Assembly (NCBI RefSeq): GCF_000719705.1
Contig: NZ_JOHO01000023.1
Span: 62,001 to 126,000 of the forward strand
From: Streptomyces sp. NRRL S-350
GTDB taxonomy: Bacteria; Actinomycetota; Actinomycetes; Streptomycetales; Streptomycetaceae
Length of the DNA: 64,000 bases
Reading direction: 5' to 3'
In this document: one piece after another, positions 1 through 8,255 of the stretch
Position numbering within the stretch: the first letter of the stretch is position 1
How the letters are laid out: each line of letters begins with the position of its first letter
The notes under the pieces: generated by a model
Database searches by the model: none
Told to the model about the DNA's origin: nothing
What the model saw: the letters and a program-made list of their open reading frames with translations, nothing else
Translations under genes and position numbers: made by a program

Positions 1-884
1 GCCGAGCGGACGATGCGCGCCGTCCAAAGCACACCCAGACCCTCGAGGACCGCCCCCGCCACGAGGCAGCCCAATCCGGCGGGGGTATGGAGCAGGACGT
101 CCAGCGGGCGGGCTCCGAGCGCCGCGCCGAGGAGCAGCCCGGCGCCCGGCAGCGCGGTCAGGACGGCGATCGTCGCCCGCGGCCCGGCCAGTTCGCCGGC
201 GATCTCCTCGGCCAACGCCCGTTCGCCACCCAGCGCCTCGGCGACCCGGTCCAGCGCGGCGGCCAGGGCCGCCCCGCTGTCGGCGGCGATCCGCCAGCAG
301 GCCGCGATGGCCGCGGCCCCGCTCCCGCCCGGCAGTTCGGCCAGCAGCTGGAACGCGGCGGGCACGTTCCCGCCGTAGCGGCCGGCCGCGAGCCGCGCCA
401 CCGGCTCCTCGCCGAGCCTGCGCAGCCCGGCCGGGTCAGCCGCCAGCCGCGCCGTGACCAGGTGCAGCGCCTGCTCCGGCGTGGCCCCGCTGCGCAACTC
501 CGCCGCCAGCCCGGCGCAGAGCTCCACCACGGCGGCGGACCGCCGGCCGGCCTCCGCCCCCAGGCGTCGCCGCAACCGCCACCTGCGCACCGGCAGGACG
601 GCCAGGGCGGCGGCGAGCACCGGCACCGGTGAACCGGCGAGGTGCCCGGCGGCCAACCCGGCGGGAAGGAGGAGCAGTTCGGGAGGCCAGGCTCCCGGCA
701 GCCGGATCCGGACCCGCCCCGCCGCCTTCTCCGGGGCCACCCCTCGGACGGGAGGTCCGCTGCCCGCGAGCACCAGCCTGGATCGCCGCCCTCCCGGCAA
801 CTGCTCCTGCACCGCGCGCCACGCGGCGACTGCGGCAAGGCACAGCGCCATCACCCAGTAGAGCGCGAACTGACTCTGCGTCAT
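1..884 (-). CDS. Type II secretion protein F domain protein, TadB-like (3' end cut off)
   Basis: Inner-membrane platform protein of the Tad/Flp pilus secretion system, expected to work with the TadA ATPase encoded just upstream. Reading begins at an ATG preceded by GGAGG about eight bases upstream (MTQSQFALYW...). The first 30 residues are hydrophobic. A central GspF-type domain follows with repeated alanine/leucine helices, including a segment like AALDRVAEALGGERALAEE. A hydrophobic stretch near the window edge (AVLTALPGAGLLLGAALGA) fits the paired C-terminal membrane segments of the family. The reading frame runs through position 1 without a stop, so the C-terminus lies outside. It is the last visible gene of a leftward operon ssd–tadA–small ORF–tadB. 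Family assignment rests on context and composition more than on a diagnostic motif. Confidence 0.8.
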   Translation of the reverse strand, partial: MTQSQFALYWVMALCLAAVAAWRAVQEQLPGGRRSRLVLAGSGPPVRGVAPEKAAGRVRIRLPGAWPPELLLLPAGLAAGHLAGSPVPVLAAALAVLPVRRWRLRRRLGAEAGRRSAAVVELCAGLAAELRSGATPEQALHLVTARLAADPAGLRRLGEEPVARLAAGRYGGNVPAAFQLLAELPGGSGAAAIAACWRIAADSGAALAAALDRVAEALGGERALAEEIAGELAGPRATIAVLTALPGAGLLLGAALGARPLDVLLHTPAGLGCLVAGAVLEGLGVLWTARIVRS

Positions 885-908
885 GTCATCGACCTCCGTC
901 GCCGTTCC

Positions 909-1061
909 TCATCGCTCGTTCCTGCTCCAGGCTCCGAGCAGTGCCAGGGCACCAGCGGCGCACCCGCCGAGCAGCAGGACGAAGGCAAGCTCCACCGCCC
1001 GTACCGCCGGGCCCGCCAACGCGGCGGCCGTCACCACCGTCGCCGTCGTAGCCGCCGTCAT
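909..1061 (-). CDS. 50-aa single-span membrane peptide inside the tad operon
   Basis: A short frame of 50 residues (MTAATTATVV... to ...GAWSRNER) whose ATG overlaps the tadA stop codon in an ATGA arrangement, the usual sign of translational coupling in this genus. Residues about 24-45 form one hydrophobic segment (ELAFVLLLGGCAAGALALL) followed by a basic tail, predicting a small membrane peptide with its C-terminus in the cytoplasm. It ends 24 bases before the tadB start. The function is unknown; a role as a small accessory subunit of the TadA/TadB machine is inference from position only. The coupling makes a chance ORF less likely, but no family was recognised. Confidence 0.5.
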   Translation of the reverse strand: MTAATTATVVTAAALAGPAVRAVELAFVLLLGGCAAGALALLGAWSRNER

Positions 1062-2461
1062 GGCGCTCCCGCCCCCGCCCCCGCCGGCTCCGTCGCCGCT
1101 GCCCCGGCCCCGGGCGCGAGCTCCGCCCCGGGTGTCTCCCGGAGCACCACGCCGCGCGCCGCCAGCAGCCCGACCAGCCGCTCCCAGCCCGCACCGCGCA
1201 CCAGGCCGCCCGCCGCGGTGAAGGCCACCGCCGGCACGGTCACCGCCAGCCCGTCACGGTCCCCGGCCAGCGTGTGGACCTCCGCCACCCGGCGCCGCCC
1301 CGAGCCCGGATCCCGGACCAGGTGCACCACCACGTCGAGTGCGGCCCGCAGTTGGCTGTGCAGGGCCGGCCGGTCGAGCCCGGCGAGCGAGCCCAACGCC
1401 TCCAACCGGACCGGCACGTCCGCCGCTGTGTTCGCGTGGACGGTGCCGCAGCCGCCCTCGTGCCCCGTGTTCAGCGCGGCCAGCAGGTCCGACACCTCGG
1501 CCCCGCGGACCTCCCCGATCACCAGCCGGTCCGGGCGCATCCGCAGCGCCTGGCGGACGAGATCCCGGAGGGTGAACTCGCCCAGCCCCTCCTGGTTGGG
1601 CGGGCGGCTCTGCAGCCGGACCACGTGCGGGTGGGCCGGCCTCAGCTCGGCGGAGTCCTCGGCGACCACGATCCGCTCGTCCGGCCCGACCAGGCCGAGC
1701 AGCGCCGCGAGCAGCGTCGTCTTCCCCGAGCCCGTCCCGCCGGAGACGAGCAGCGACAGCCGCGCCCGCACGATGCCGGCCAGTAGGTCGGCGCCTTCCG
1801 GCGGCAACGCCCCGCCCGCCACCAAGTCGTCGAGCGTGAACGGCCGCGGGCGCCAGACCCGCAACGAGACATGGGTGCAGTCGGCGGCGATCGGCGGCAG
1901 CACGGCGTGCAGCCGGGTGCCGTCAGGCAGTCGGGCGTCCACCCAGGGGCGGGCGTCGTCCAACCGCCGCCCGGCCGCGGTGGCCAGCCGGTGGGCGAGC
2001 CGCCGGACGGCCTCGGCGTCGGCGAAGCGGACCCCGGTGGCCCGGTGCAGGCCGCCGCCACGGTCGACCCACACCTCCTCCGGACCGTTCACCAGGACGT
2101 CCGTGACATCAGGCGCCGCCAGCAGCCGGTCCAGCGGGCCCGCACCCACCAGTTCGGCGCGCACCGAGCGCACGGTGTCCAGGACCTCGTCCCCGCCGAG
2201 CGGCGGACGGGTGGCCCGCAGCGCGGCCGCGACCGATCCCGCCGTCGGGGGTGCCCCCGATTCGGCCAGCCGCAGCCGGACCGCGTCCACCAGGGCCGCC
2301 GTGCGCTGCTCGCGGGCCGTGCGGCCGTACGGGCACGGCCCGTGCTCGGCGTCCGGCGGCCCGCCGGGCGGCGGCACGCTCCTGAGCAGCCGGTGCTCCC
2401 GCGCACCGGCACCCGGACCGGCGGCCCCGGCCCGAAGGCCTGTTCTACGCAGACGGACCAT
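1058..2461 (-). CDS. tadA: TadA/CpaF-family secretion ATPase
   Basis: Cytoplasmic hexameric ATPase that powers Flp/Tad pilus assembly or type II-like secretion. The 467-aa product has an N-terminal helical domain (about 50-130) and a RecA-like core with Walker A GGTGSGKTT at about 241-249. A VAEDSAEL segment follows, then the MRPDRLVIGEVRGAE Walker B/Asp box and the His-box segment ALNTGHEGGCGTVHA, all typical of VirB11/CpaF enzymes. The ATG overlaps the upstream ssd stop by one base (TGATG). The longer frame extending upstream is only the out-of-frame shadow of ssd. The tail (from about 445) is Ala/Gly/Pro-rich and low complexity. Confidence 0.93.
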   Translation of the reverse strand: MVRLRRTGLRAGAAGPGAGAREHRLLRSVPPPGGPPDAEHGPCPYGRTAREQRTAALVDAVRLRLAESGAPPTAGSVAAALRATRPPLGGDEVLDTVRSVRAELVGAGPLDRLLAAPDVTDVLVNGPEEVWVDRGGGLHRATGVRFADAEAVRRLAHRLATAAGRRLDDARPWVDARLPDGTRLHAVLPPIAADCTHVSLRVWRPRPFTLDDLVAGGALPPEGADLLAGIVRARLSLLVSGGTGSGKTTLLAALLGLVGPDERIVVAEDSAELRPAHPHVVRLQSRPPNQEGLGEFTLRDLVRQALRMRPDRLVIGEVRGAEVSDLLAALNTGHEGGCGTVHANTAADVPVRLEALGSLAGLDRPALHSQLRAALDVVVHLVRDPGSGRRRVAEVHTLAGDRDGLAVTVPAVAFTAAGGLVRGAGWERLVGLLAARGVVLRETPGAELAPGAGAAATEPAGAGAGAP

Positions 2462-3585
2462 CAGTACACACCTCCTCCGACCGCCGACACCGGCGGCAGT
2501 ACCTCGTTCAGGAAGGTCGCGCTGAACCGCGCGAGCGGGCCGTCCTCCCGAGTCCCGGGCGGGACGCCCCTCTCGACGTCCTGGGCCAGGCCCGGCTCCG
2601 GCTCCAGCTCTCCCACCAGCGGCAACCGCAGCCCGCGGGCGATCCGTTGGGCCGGGAGGCCGCCGGCCCGCACCGGCCGCACCACGGCCCGGACGTCCCC
2701 AAGCCGCATCCGGGCCGCCGCGGCGACCCGGTCGGCGGCGGCCACCGCCCGCAGTTCGGCCGGTACCACCAGCAGTGCCAGGTCGGACTGCTCCAGTGCC
2801 TGCCCGGCCGCCGCGTCGAGGTGCCGGGGCACGTCGACCACCACCAGCCCGCCGCGGCGCCGGGAGGCGGCCAGCACGCTGCGCATGGCCTCGGGCGGCA
2901 CCGTCAAGGTGTCGCCGCGGTCCCATGAGAGGCAGGACAGCGCGGAGAGCCGTTTGAGCGCCGGCAGCGCCCGGGCCAGCTCGGCCCCGCTGACCCGCCC
3001 GCGGGAGCCGGCCAGATCGGGCCAGCGCAGTCCTCGGGCCATCTCGCCGCCGAGCAGGATGTCGAGGCCGCCGCCCAGCGGATCGCCGTCGATGAGCATG
3101 GTCCGCCGACCCGCTCGCGCGGCCGTGACCGCCAGTGCGCAAGCCAGCGTCGAGGCCCCGGCCCCGCCCCGGCCGCCGAGCACCGCGACGGTGACCGCCG
3201 GGGGGCCGCCGCCCTCGGCCGAGTCGGCGATCCGGTCGAGCAGCCAGGCCTCCGCGTCGGGCAGGAACAGCACGTGCTCGGCACCGAGTTGGACGGCCCT
3301 GACCCAGACTCCGGGGTCGTCCAGGTCCAGCCCGAGCAGCAGCACCCCGGCGCGTCGGCCCAGTCCGGAGCAGCGGGCGGCCTGGTCGTCCCCGACCAGG
3401 ACCAGCGAGGACGCCTCCCAGAGTTCCCGCGTCGGCGGAGCGCCCCGGACCAGCCGCGGCTCGGTGCCCGCCGCCGCGCAGAGCCGCAGCAGGTGCTCGG
3501 CCAGCCCGTCGTCCTCGGTGACGACGAGCGGCCCGGCGTTCCCGGGGCCCTCGGCGGTGACGTGGTCGGCGATCGGCGTCGACAT
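2461..3585 (-). CDS. ssd: Septum-site-determining protein Ssd / CpaE-TadZ-type MinD-like ATPase
   Basis: MinD/ParA-superfamily protein that in Tad systems (CpaE/TadZ) positions the secretion machine, and that actinobacterial annotation calls Ssd, linked to septum placement. The 374-aa product starts at an ATG with GGGGAG upstream (MSTPIADHV). Residues 1-120 look like a pseudo-receiver domain (LVLVGDDQAARC, GAEHVLFLPDAEAW). Residues 137-145 hold a deviant Walker A (GGRGGAGAST) that lacks the usual signature lysine. LIDGDPLGGGLD and VVVDVPRHLD follow as the switch and Walker B-like segments. The gene is first in a leftward operon with tadA and tadB. Whether the altered P-loop still hydrolyses ATP cannot be read from sequence. 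Confidence 0.85.
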   Translation of the reverse strand: MSTPIADHVTAEGPGNAGPLVVTEDDGLAEHLLRLCAAAGTEPRLVRGAPPTRELWEASSLVLVGDDQAARCSGLGRRAGVLLLGLDLDDPGVWVRAVQLGAEHVLFLPDAEAWLLDRIADSAEGGGPPAVTVAVLGGRGGAGASTLACALAVTAARAGRRTMLIDGDPLGGGLDILLGGEMARGLRWPDLAGSRGRVSGAELARALPALKRLSALSCLSWDRGDTLTVPPEAMRSVLAASRRRGGLVVVDVPRHLDAAAGQALEQSDLALLVVPAELRAVAAADRVAAAARMRLGDVRAVVRPVRAGGLPAQRIARGLRLPLVGELEPEPGLAQDVERGVPPGTREDGPLARFSATFLNEVLPPVSAVGGGVY

Positions 3586-4311
3586 GGTGGTCTCCCCTCC
3601 GCGCCGCCGGCCACCGGGGGTGGCCGGGGCGCACGTCGGACGGTTGCGGCGGACGGCCGCCCGGCAGACCTCCGAAGAGGAAGGGGATGAGGCCCTGCCC
3701 GGCGACCGCCGCCGACCATCACGGTGGGGGGAGATCCGGATTCCGTCATCCACGTTCCGATTGCCTGTGGATAACTCGGGGGCTGTGGATGAAAACGTTC
3801 ACCCGGGCGGGGGGCTAATCGGCAAGGAATTGACGAATGGGGGTTCCTGAGATGAACCGAACCCCCTCCGCGCCCCGTTCAGCCGATCTTCCGCAGGGCC
3901 CCGCCAGCTTGCGACACCTCCGCGAGGCGCCTCCCGCGCCACCGCCCGGAACCAGCCGTCGGCGGACCGGCCACCATGAGCGAACGGCTACACAGAGTGA
4001 CGAAAAGGGGTGTGGGAGCCAGGCTGTCGACACCCCCCGTACACCGCCGACAGGACTCGCGCGCCATGCGTCGCGAAGGGGCTTCAAGCCCCGAAAATGG
4101 CCCTGGACGTGCGACGACCCCCGCCGGGGGGGAGAGCGGGGGTCGTCTATCCACAGCCCGACTCGGGGGGGAGGAGCCGGACCGGGTTAGCACGGTCGCG
4201 AACGATCCGTGACTTCCATGGTGTACCCGAGCGGCCAGAAACACAAACCCGCACGCCCGCGAGTACACCGAATGGCGGGGTGTTTTCCGGCTCCCTCTAT
4301 CCTCGGTTCCC
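3586..4311. other. 726-bp divergent intergenic region upstream of ssd and the HAD gene
   Basis: No convincing gene. The region should hold the promoters of the leftward ssd–tad operon and of the rightward phosphatase gene. It contains a perfect DnaA-box-like 9-mer TGTGGATAA at 3766-3774, a near copy TGTGGATGA 18 bp on at 3784-3792, and an oppositely oriented TATCCACAG at 4148-4156. TATCCT at about 4299-4304, eight bases before the GTG of the phosphatase gene, could be a -10 element of a leaderless transcript. Confidence 0.5.
4113..4147. terminator. Strong stem-loop in the ssd/HAD intergenic region
   Basis: A perfect 10-bp inverted repeat (GACGACCCCC at 4113-4122 and its complement at 4138-4147) with a 15-base purine-rich loop and no T-tract. 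It lies between divergent genes, so it does not terminate either one. An untranslated-leader hairpin or an uncharted transcript end are both possible. Confidence 0.4.
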
Positions 4312-5211
4312 GTGGACACCACCGAGAACGCCGACGACCACGCCGACGAGTCCCAGGGCGACCCCACCGGGCCCGAAGAGCTCCGCGCACCCGGCCGCCC
4401 CCGGTCGGGCGGGCTGCGCACGGCCGCCTTCTTCGACCTCGACAAGACCATCATCGCGAAGTCGAGCGCACTGGCCTTCAGCCGCCCGTTCTACCAGGGC
4501 GGCCTGATCAACCGTCGGGCCGTACTGCGCAGTGCGTACGCCCAGTTCGTCTTCCTGGTCGGCGGTGCGGACCACGACCAGATGGAGAAGATGCGCGAGT
4601 ACCTCTCCTCCCTCACCCGCGGCTGGAACGTCCAGCAGGTCCGCGAGATCGTCGCCGAAACCCTGCACAACCTGATCGACCCGATCATCTACGACGAAGC
4701 CGCGTCGCTGATCGAGCAGCACCACGCGGCCGGCCGGGACGTGGTGATCGTCAGCAGCTCCGGCTCCGAGGTGGTCGAGCCGATCGGCGCACTGCTCGGC
4801 GCGGACCACGTGATCGCCACCCGGCTGAAGGTCGAGGACGGCTGCTACACCGGCGAGATCGAGTACTACGCCTACGCCGAGAACAAGGCCGCCGCCATCC
4901 GGGAGTTGGCCGCGGCCGAGGGCTACGACCTGGCCGCGTCCTACGCCTATAGCGACTCCTCCACCGACCTGCCCCTGCTGGAGGCGGTCGGGCACCCCTC
5001 GGCCGTCAATCCCGACCGCGCGCTGCGCAAGGAGGCCCAGACCCGGGAGTGGCCGGTGCTGGTCTTCGACAAGCCGGTGGAACTGCGGCGGCGGCTGCCC
5101 GAGTTCTCCGCCCCGAGCGGCTCGGTGCTGACCGCGGTGGCGGTCGGGGCGGCCCTCGTGACCGGCGGGGTGATCTGGTACCTGGCCCGTCGACGGCGCC
5201 CCGACGCCTGA
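4312..5211 (+). CDS. HAD-superfamily (SerB/IB-type) hydrolase with C-terminal membrane anchor
   Basis: Predicted phosphatase of the HAD-IB subfamily, related to phosphoserine phosphatase. Motif I is FFDLDKTII (nucleophile and acid Asp at about residues 42-44). Motif II is VIVSSSGSEVVEP, the motif III lysine is probably in AENKAAAI, and motif IV is YAYSDSSTDLPLLEAVG. Near the C-terminus a hydrophobic segment (VLTAVAVGAALVTGGVIWYLA) followed by RRRR should anchor it in the membrane with the catalytic domain inside. The GTG start has no Shine-Dalgarno sequence, and a -10-like TATCCT sits about eight bases upstream, so the transcript may be leaderless. The Streptomyces counterpart next to ssd is often labelled a morphological-differentiation-associated protein. 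The substrate is unknown. Confidence 0.88.
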   Translation: MDTTENADDHADESQGDPTGPEELRAPGRPRSGGLRTAAFFDLDKTIIAKSSALAFSRPFYQGGLINRRAVLRSAYAQFVFLVGGADHDQMEKMREYLSSLTRGWNVQQVREIVAETLHNLIDPIIYDEAASLIEQHHAAGRDVVIVSSSGSEVVEPIGALLGADHVIATRLKVEDGCYTGEIEYYAYAENKAAAIRELAAAEGYDLAASYAYSDSSTDLPLLEAVGHPSAVNPDRALRKEAQTREWPVLVFDKPVELRRRLPEFSAPSGSVLTAVAVGAALVTGGVIWYLARRRRPDA

Positions 5212-5667
5212 GGAACCGGGGCGGCTCGCCCTGGACAAAAAGGTCAATCGGAACAGGCTTCTCTTTTCGGGTTCCCCTTTCGCCCGAAACGCGATACAAA
5301 GGAAGCACGGCCCGCGAGACCCGGTCAGGACCGAAGAGGTCAAACCGACAACGCAGTTCAGGCCCCACGGACCGCACGTACAGATATCCGGGCACCCACA
5401 TGCAGCCGACCCGCTGTCGGGCCGCCGGACCAGACGAACGGGCAGGATCCCCGTCTGATCGGCACTTCCGGTGCATGCATGGTCACCCGGTATCTGCACC
5501 AGCGGCGGCACCCGGCAGGATCAGGTGCCGCCGCATCTCTGTGCGCACGGGCCCCTTCGCGGGGCCCTCTCGCGTCGGGCCCTCTCGCTCCGGGCCCTCT
5601 CGCTCCGGGCGCTCTCGCGTCGGGCGCCTCCGCGCGTCCGGGGCCCTTCCGCGTCCGGGCCGGCCGC
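5212..5667. other. 456-bp convergent intergenic region
   Basis: Lies between the 3' ends of the HAD gene and the leftward Fic-like gene. It has a weak hairpin (TTTCGGG at 5265-5271 with CCCGAAA at 5283-5289) that may terminate the HAD transcript. The rest is an unassigned stretch around 5300-5520 and a GC-rich tandem repeat (separate entry). No gene recognised. Confidence 0.4.
5562..5658. repeat. 15-bp tandem repeat downstream of the Fic-like gene
   Basis: About six imperfect copies of a 15-base unit close to GGGCCCTCTCGCTCC, ending nine bases before the stop of the leftward gene at 5668. Copies 2 and 3 are identical and the outer copies diverge. It is non-coding by its position. Confidence 0.75.
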
Positions 5668-6558
5668 TCAGGCCATTCCGCGCTGCATCGCCTCGCAGAC
5701 CGCCGTGCTCTCCCGCACGCCGAGCCGCAGCGCCCGGCCGCAGTGCGCGACCCAGGCCGCCATCCCCTCGGGGGTGCCCGCCAGGTAGCCCGCGAGGGCC
5801 CGGCGGTAGGCAGCGGTACCGAGCTCCGCCAGGCCGACCTCGGCCGGGCAGATCGCCTTGGGGTCGAGCCCCTCGGCGATCAGCACGATCCGCTGGGCGG
5901 CCCGCGCGATCACCCCGTTGTACGCGCCGAAGGGCCGCAGCGCGAGCAGCTCGCCGTGCACCACCGCGGCCACGACGAGGGCCGGCGTGCCCACGCCCTG
6001 GCCCTCCGCGCGCGCCACCAGCAGCCGGGAGAGCTGGTCGAGCCGGGCAGCGACCTCCTCCGCGCCGGGGGCGGGCGGCAGCACGGGCAGCGGCCCGTCC
6101 ACGGCCTCGACCTCGACGCTCTCCACCGGCTGCAGCTCCTGCGGGAACAGTTCCTCGACGCCCTCCCCCGCCTGGCGCGGCCGCCCGGCGGCCGGGTCGC
6201 CGTCGCCGACGGCGAGCAGGTGCAGTCGGGCCAGCACCTGGAGCGGCGAGTGCCGCCAGATACTGAGCAGCTGGCCGGCCTCGGCGGCGACCCGAAGGGC
6301 CGCGCCGACCGCGCGGGCCTCGGCGTCCGCGCCGAAGTCGGTGCGGCGGCGGACCTCCTCCAGCGGCCAGTCGGCCCCGGCCAGGGCGGCCGACGCGCGG
6401 GCGCCGCGCAGGGCGGACTCGGACGTGACCTCGGCGGCGCGGCGGCGCATCACCCGGTGGCCGTAGAGCCGGTCGACGGCCTTGCGCACCTCGGCGACCG
6501 CGTCGGGCACCCCGGGGAGCTGGGCCAGCGGGGCGAGGGGATCTGTTCCAGTGCTCAC
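5668..6558 (-). CDS. Fic/DOC-like domain protein with degenerate active site
   Basis: A 296-aa soluble protein whose counterparts in this Streptomyces neighbourhood are usually called oxidoreductase; I see no NAD-binding motif. An N-terminal segment (VTSESALRGARASAALAG) resembles the helix preceding Fic domains. Near residues 195-225 the sequence VHGELLALRPFGAYNGVIARA mirrors the Fic core HPFxxGNGRxxR. It keeps PF, N and the trailing R, but the catalytic His and the GNGR arginine are not in register. If it is a Fic fold, AMP transfer is probably lost or altered. The GTG start lies in a 221-bp divergent gap shared with the ATPase gene at 6780. Confidence is moderate for the fold and low for any activity. 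Confidence 0.6.
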   Translation of the reverse strand: MSTGTDPLAPLAQLPGVPDAVAEVRKAVDRLYGHRVMRRRAAEVTSESALRGARASAALAGADWPLEEVRRRTDFGADAEARAVGAALRVAAEAGQLLSIWRHSPLQVLARLHLLAVGDGDPAAGRPRQAGEGVEELFPQELQPVESVEVEAVDGPLPVLPPAPGAEEVAARLDQLSRLLVARAEGQGVGTPALVVAAVVHGELLALRPFGAYNGVIARAAQRIVLIAEGLDPKAICPAEVGLAELGTAAYRRALAGYLAGTPEGMAAWVAHCGRALRLGVRESTAVCEAMQRGMA

Positions 6559-6779
6559 CTACCCGAGAGTAATGAACGGGCGGCCCCTCCCGGAACAGCA
6601 ACCCCGCATCACCCGTTAGAGGCAATCCTCACTTCCCTCCGCCGACAGAACCCAAACCAGGGCTAGCATGGCCACTATCGGAGACGATAACTATTTCCAA
6701 CTCGGGGCGCTCCCCACCGGGCGCACCCCCTGGCAGGCGGCCCGGACCGAGGGCCCTGAGCGAGAGCCGGAGTCCCCAG

Positions 6780-7787
6780 ATGAAGATCGCCTTCGTCGGC
6801 AAGGGCGGCAGCGGGAAGACCACGCTGTCCGCCCTGTTCATCCGCCACCTGGCCGCCGCCGGTCGGCCCGTGATCGCCGTGGACGCCGACATCAACCAAC
6901 ACCTCGGCCCGGCACTGGGTCTGACGGACGCACAGGCCGCCGAGCTGCCCTCGCTCGGCGCGCACCTGCCGGAGATCAAGGAGTACCTCCGCGGCAGCAA
7001 CCCGCTGATCCGCTCGGCCGAGGAGATGATCAAGACCACGCCGCCCGGCCGGGGTTCGCGGCTGCTGCGGATCGTCGAGGAGAACCCGGTCTACGCCGCC
7101 TGCGCCCGCCCGATCGCACTGGACGAGGGCTCGGTCCGGCTGCTGGCCACCGGCGCCTTCACCGAGGAGGACCTCGGGGTGGCCTGCTACCACTCCAAGG
7201 TCGGCGCGGTGGAACTCCTGCTCAACCACCTGCTGGACGGCCCCGACGAGTACCTGGTCACCGACATGACGGCGGGCTCCGACTCCTTCGCCTCCGGCCT
7301 GTTCACCCGCTTCGACCTCACCTTCCTGGTGGCCGAGCCGACCCGCAAGGGGGTGTCCGTCTACCGCCAGTACCGGGACTACGCCCGCGACTTCGGCGTG
7401 CAGCTGCGAGTGGTCGGCAACAAGGTGCACGGCCCGGACGACCTGGCGTTCCTGCGCCGCGAGGTCGGCGACGACCTGCTCACCACCTTCGGCCAGTCGG
7501 ACTGGGTGCGCCGCCTGGAGCAGGGCGCGGAGCCTCCGCTGAAGTCCCTGGAGCCGGCCAACCGGGCCGTGCTGGAGGAACTCCGGGCCGAGGCCGAGGC
7601 GGCGTACGGACGGCGGGACGCGCGCCGCTACACGGAGCAGGCCGTGCTCTTCCACCGCCGCAACGCGGAGAGTTGGGCCAACGCCAAGGTCGGCATCGAC
7701 CTCACGACCCAGGTGGACGAGGGTTACGTGCCGGGCGAGTTCGCGGAGGTCGGCGAGCGGCCGGCCACGGCGGGCGCCCACGCCTGA
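6780..7787 (+). CDS. CooC/MinD-like P-loop ATPase
   Basis: A 335-aa SIMIBI-class ATPase. It begins KIAFVGKGGSGKTT, a deviant Walker A with both signature lysines as in CooC, MinD and NifH-type proteins. It continues with VIAVDADINQ (switch/Walker A') and YLVTDMTAGSD (Walker B). CooC proteins load nickel into CO dehydrogenase, but no such target gene is in the window, so the client is unknown; vesicle or cofactor roles are equally open. GGAG lies about ten bases before the ATG. A hairpin follows the stop. It is divergent from the Fic-like gene, and the pair is adjacent to the HAD gene in the same order as I recall from other Streptomyces. Confidence 0.85.
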   Translation: MKIAFVGKGGSGKTTLSALFIRHLAAAGRPVIAVDADINQHLGPALGLTDAQAAELPSLGAHLPEIKEYLRGSNPLIRSAEEMIKTTPPGRGSRLLRIVEENPVYAACARPIALDEGSVRLLATGAFTEEDLGVACYHSKVGAVELLLNHLLDGPDEYLVTDMTAGSDSFASGLFTRFDLTFLVAEPTRKGVSVYRQYRDYARDFGVQLRVVGNKVHGPDDLAFLRREVGDDLLTTFGQSDWVRRLEQGAEPPLKSLEPANRAVLEELRAEAEAAYGRRDARRYTEQAVLFHRRNAESWANAKVGIDLTTQVDEGYVPGEFAEVGERPATAGAHA

Positions 7788-7803
7788 CATCCCCCGCCAC
7801 GCC

Positions 7804-7850
7804 CGAACGGGCTGCCGCCCCCGCCACTGCGGGAGGCCGCGGCCCGTTCG
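7804..7850. terminator. Bidirectional terminator hairpin
   Basis: A 12-bp stem (CGAACGGGCTGC at 7804-7815 with GCGGCCCGTTCG at 7839-7850, one G·T pair) sits between the convergent ATPase gene and the leftward hypothetical gene at 7917. Confidence 0.7.
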
Positions 7851-7916
7851 TCCTACAACGGGCGATCTCGACCTCCCGGCGCCGGGGCGGGCAGCAGCAC
7901 CGTCGGAACCCGGCCG

Positions 7917-8255
7917 TCAGAACAGCGGACCGGCCAGCAGCCGGGCGGCCAGGTCGTACAGTTCGGCCACCAGTTCCGGCGTCAGCCCGCCGCAGTGCTC
8001 CTGTTCGCCCTCCGCGTGGAACAGCCATCGGCGGACCGGCCACAGCGGCGAACCGTGGTCGTCAGCGAGGCGCAGCTCGGCCTCGATCCGCGCAGCCGCC
8101 GCCAACGGATCGAGGCGGCCGTCCAGCAGATCCCGTAGCCAGTACCGGGCCAGTGCCCGGTCGCGGCCTCCAACGGTGGTGGGCAGCCGCAGCACCGGCA
8201 GGAATTCGTGCTCCAGCTCGGCCAGCAGCCGGCGAGCCGCCCGGCCCCCGGCCAC
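7917..8255 (-). CDS. Hypothetical protein, 112 aa
   Basis: Not recognised. The product is soluble and helix-rich with many Leu, Ala and acidic residues. A distinctive central stretch (RYWLRDLLDGRLDPLAAAARI) and a conserved-looking WPVRRWLFHAEGE segment are followed by a C-terminal amphipathic helix (ELVAELYDLAARLL). Third codon positions are strongly GC, which supports coding. The GTG start lacks an obvious ribosome-binding site, so the true start could be at an internal codon. It faces the CooC-like gene with a terminator between them. No signal peptide or membrane segment. Confidence 0.55.
   Translation of the reverse strand: MAGGRAARRLLAELEHEFLPVLRLPTTVGGRDRALARYWLRDLLDGRLDPLAAAARIEAELRLADDHGSPLWPVRRWLFHAEGEQEHCGGLTPELVAELYDLAARLLAGPLF

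Noticed and set aside
642..2525. Long rightward frame across tadB and tadA
   Set aside because: Antisense shadow of the leftward tad operon; the translated product is Ser/Pro/Arg-rich low complexity.
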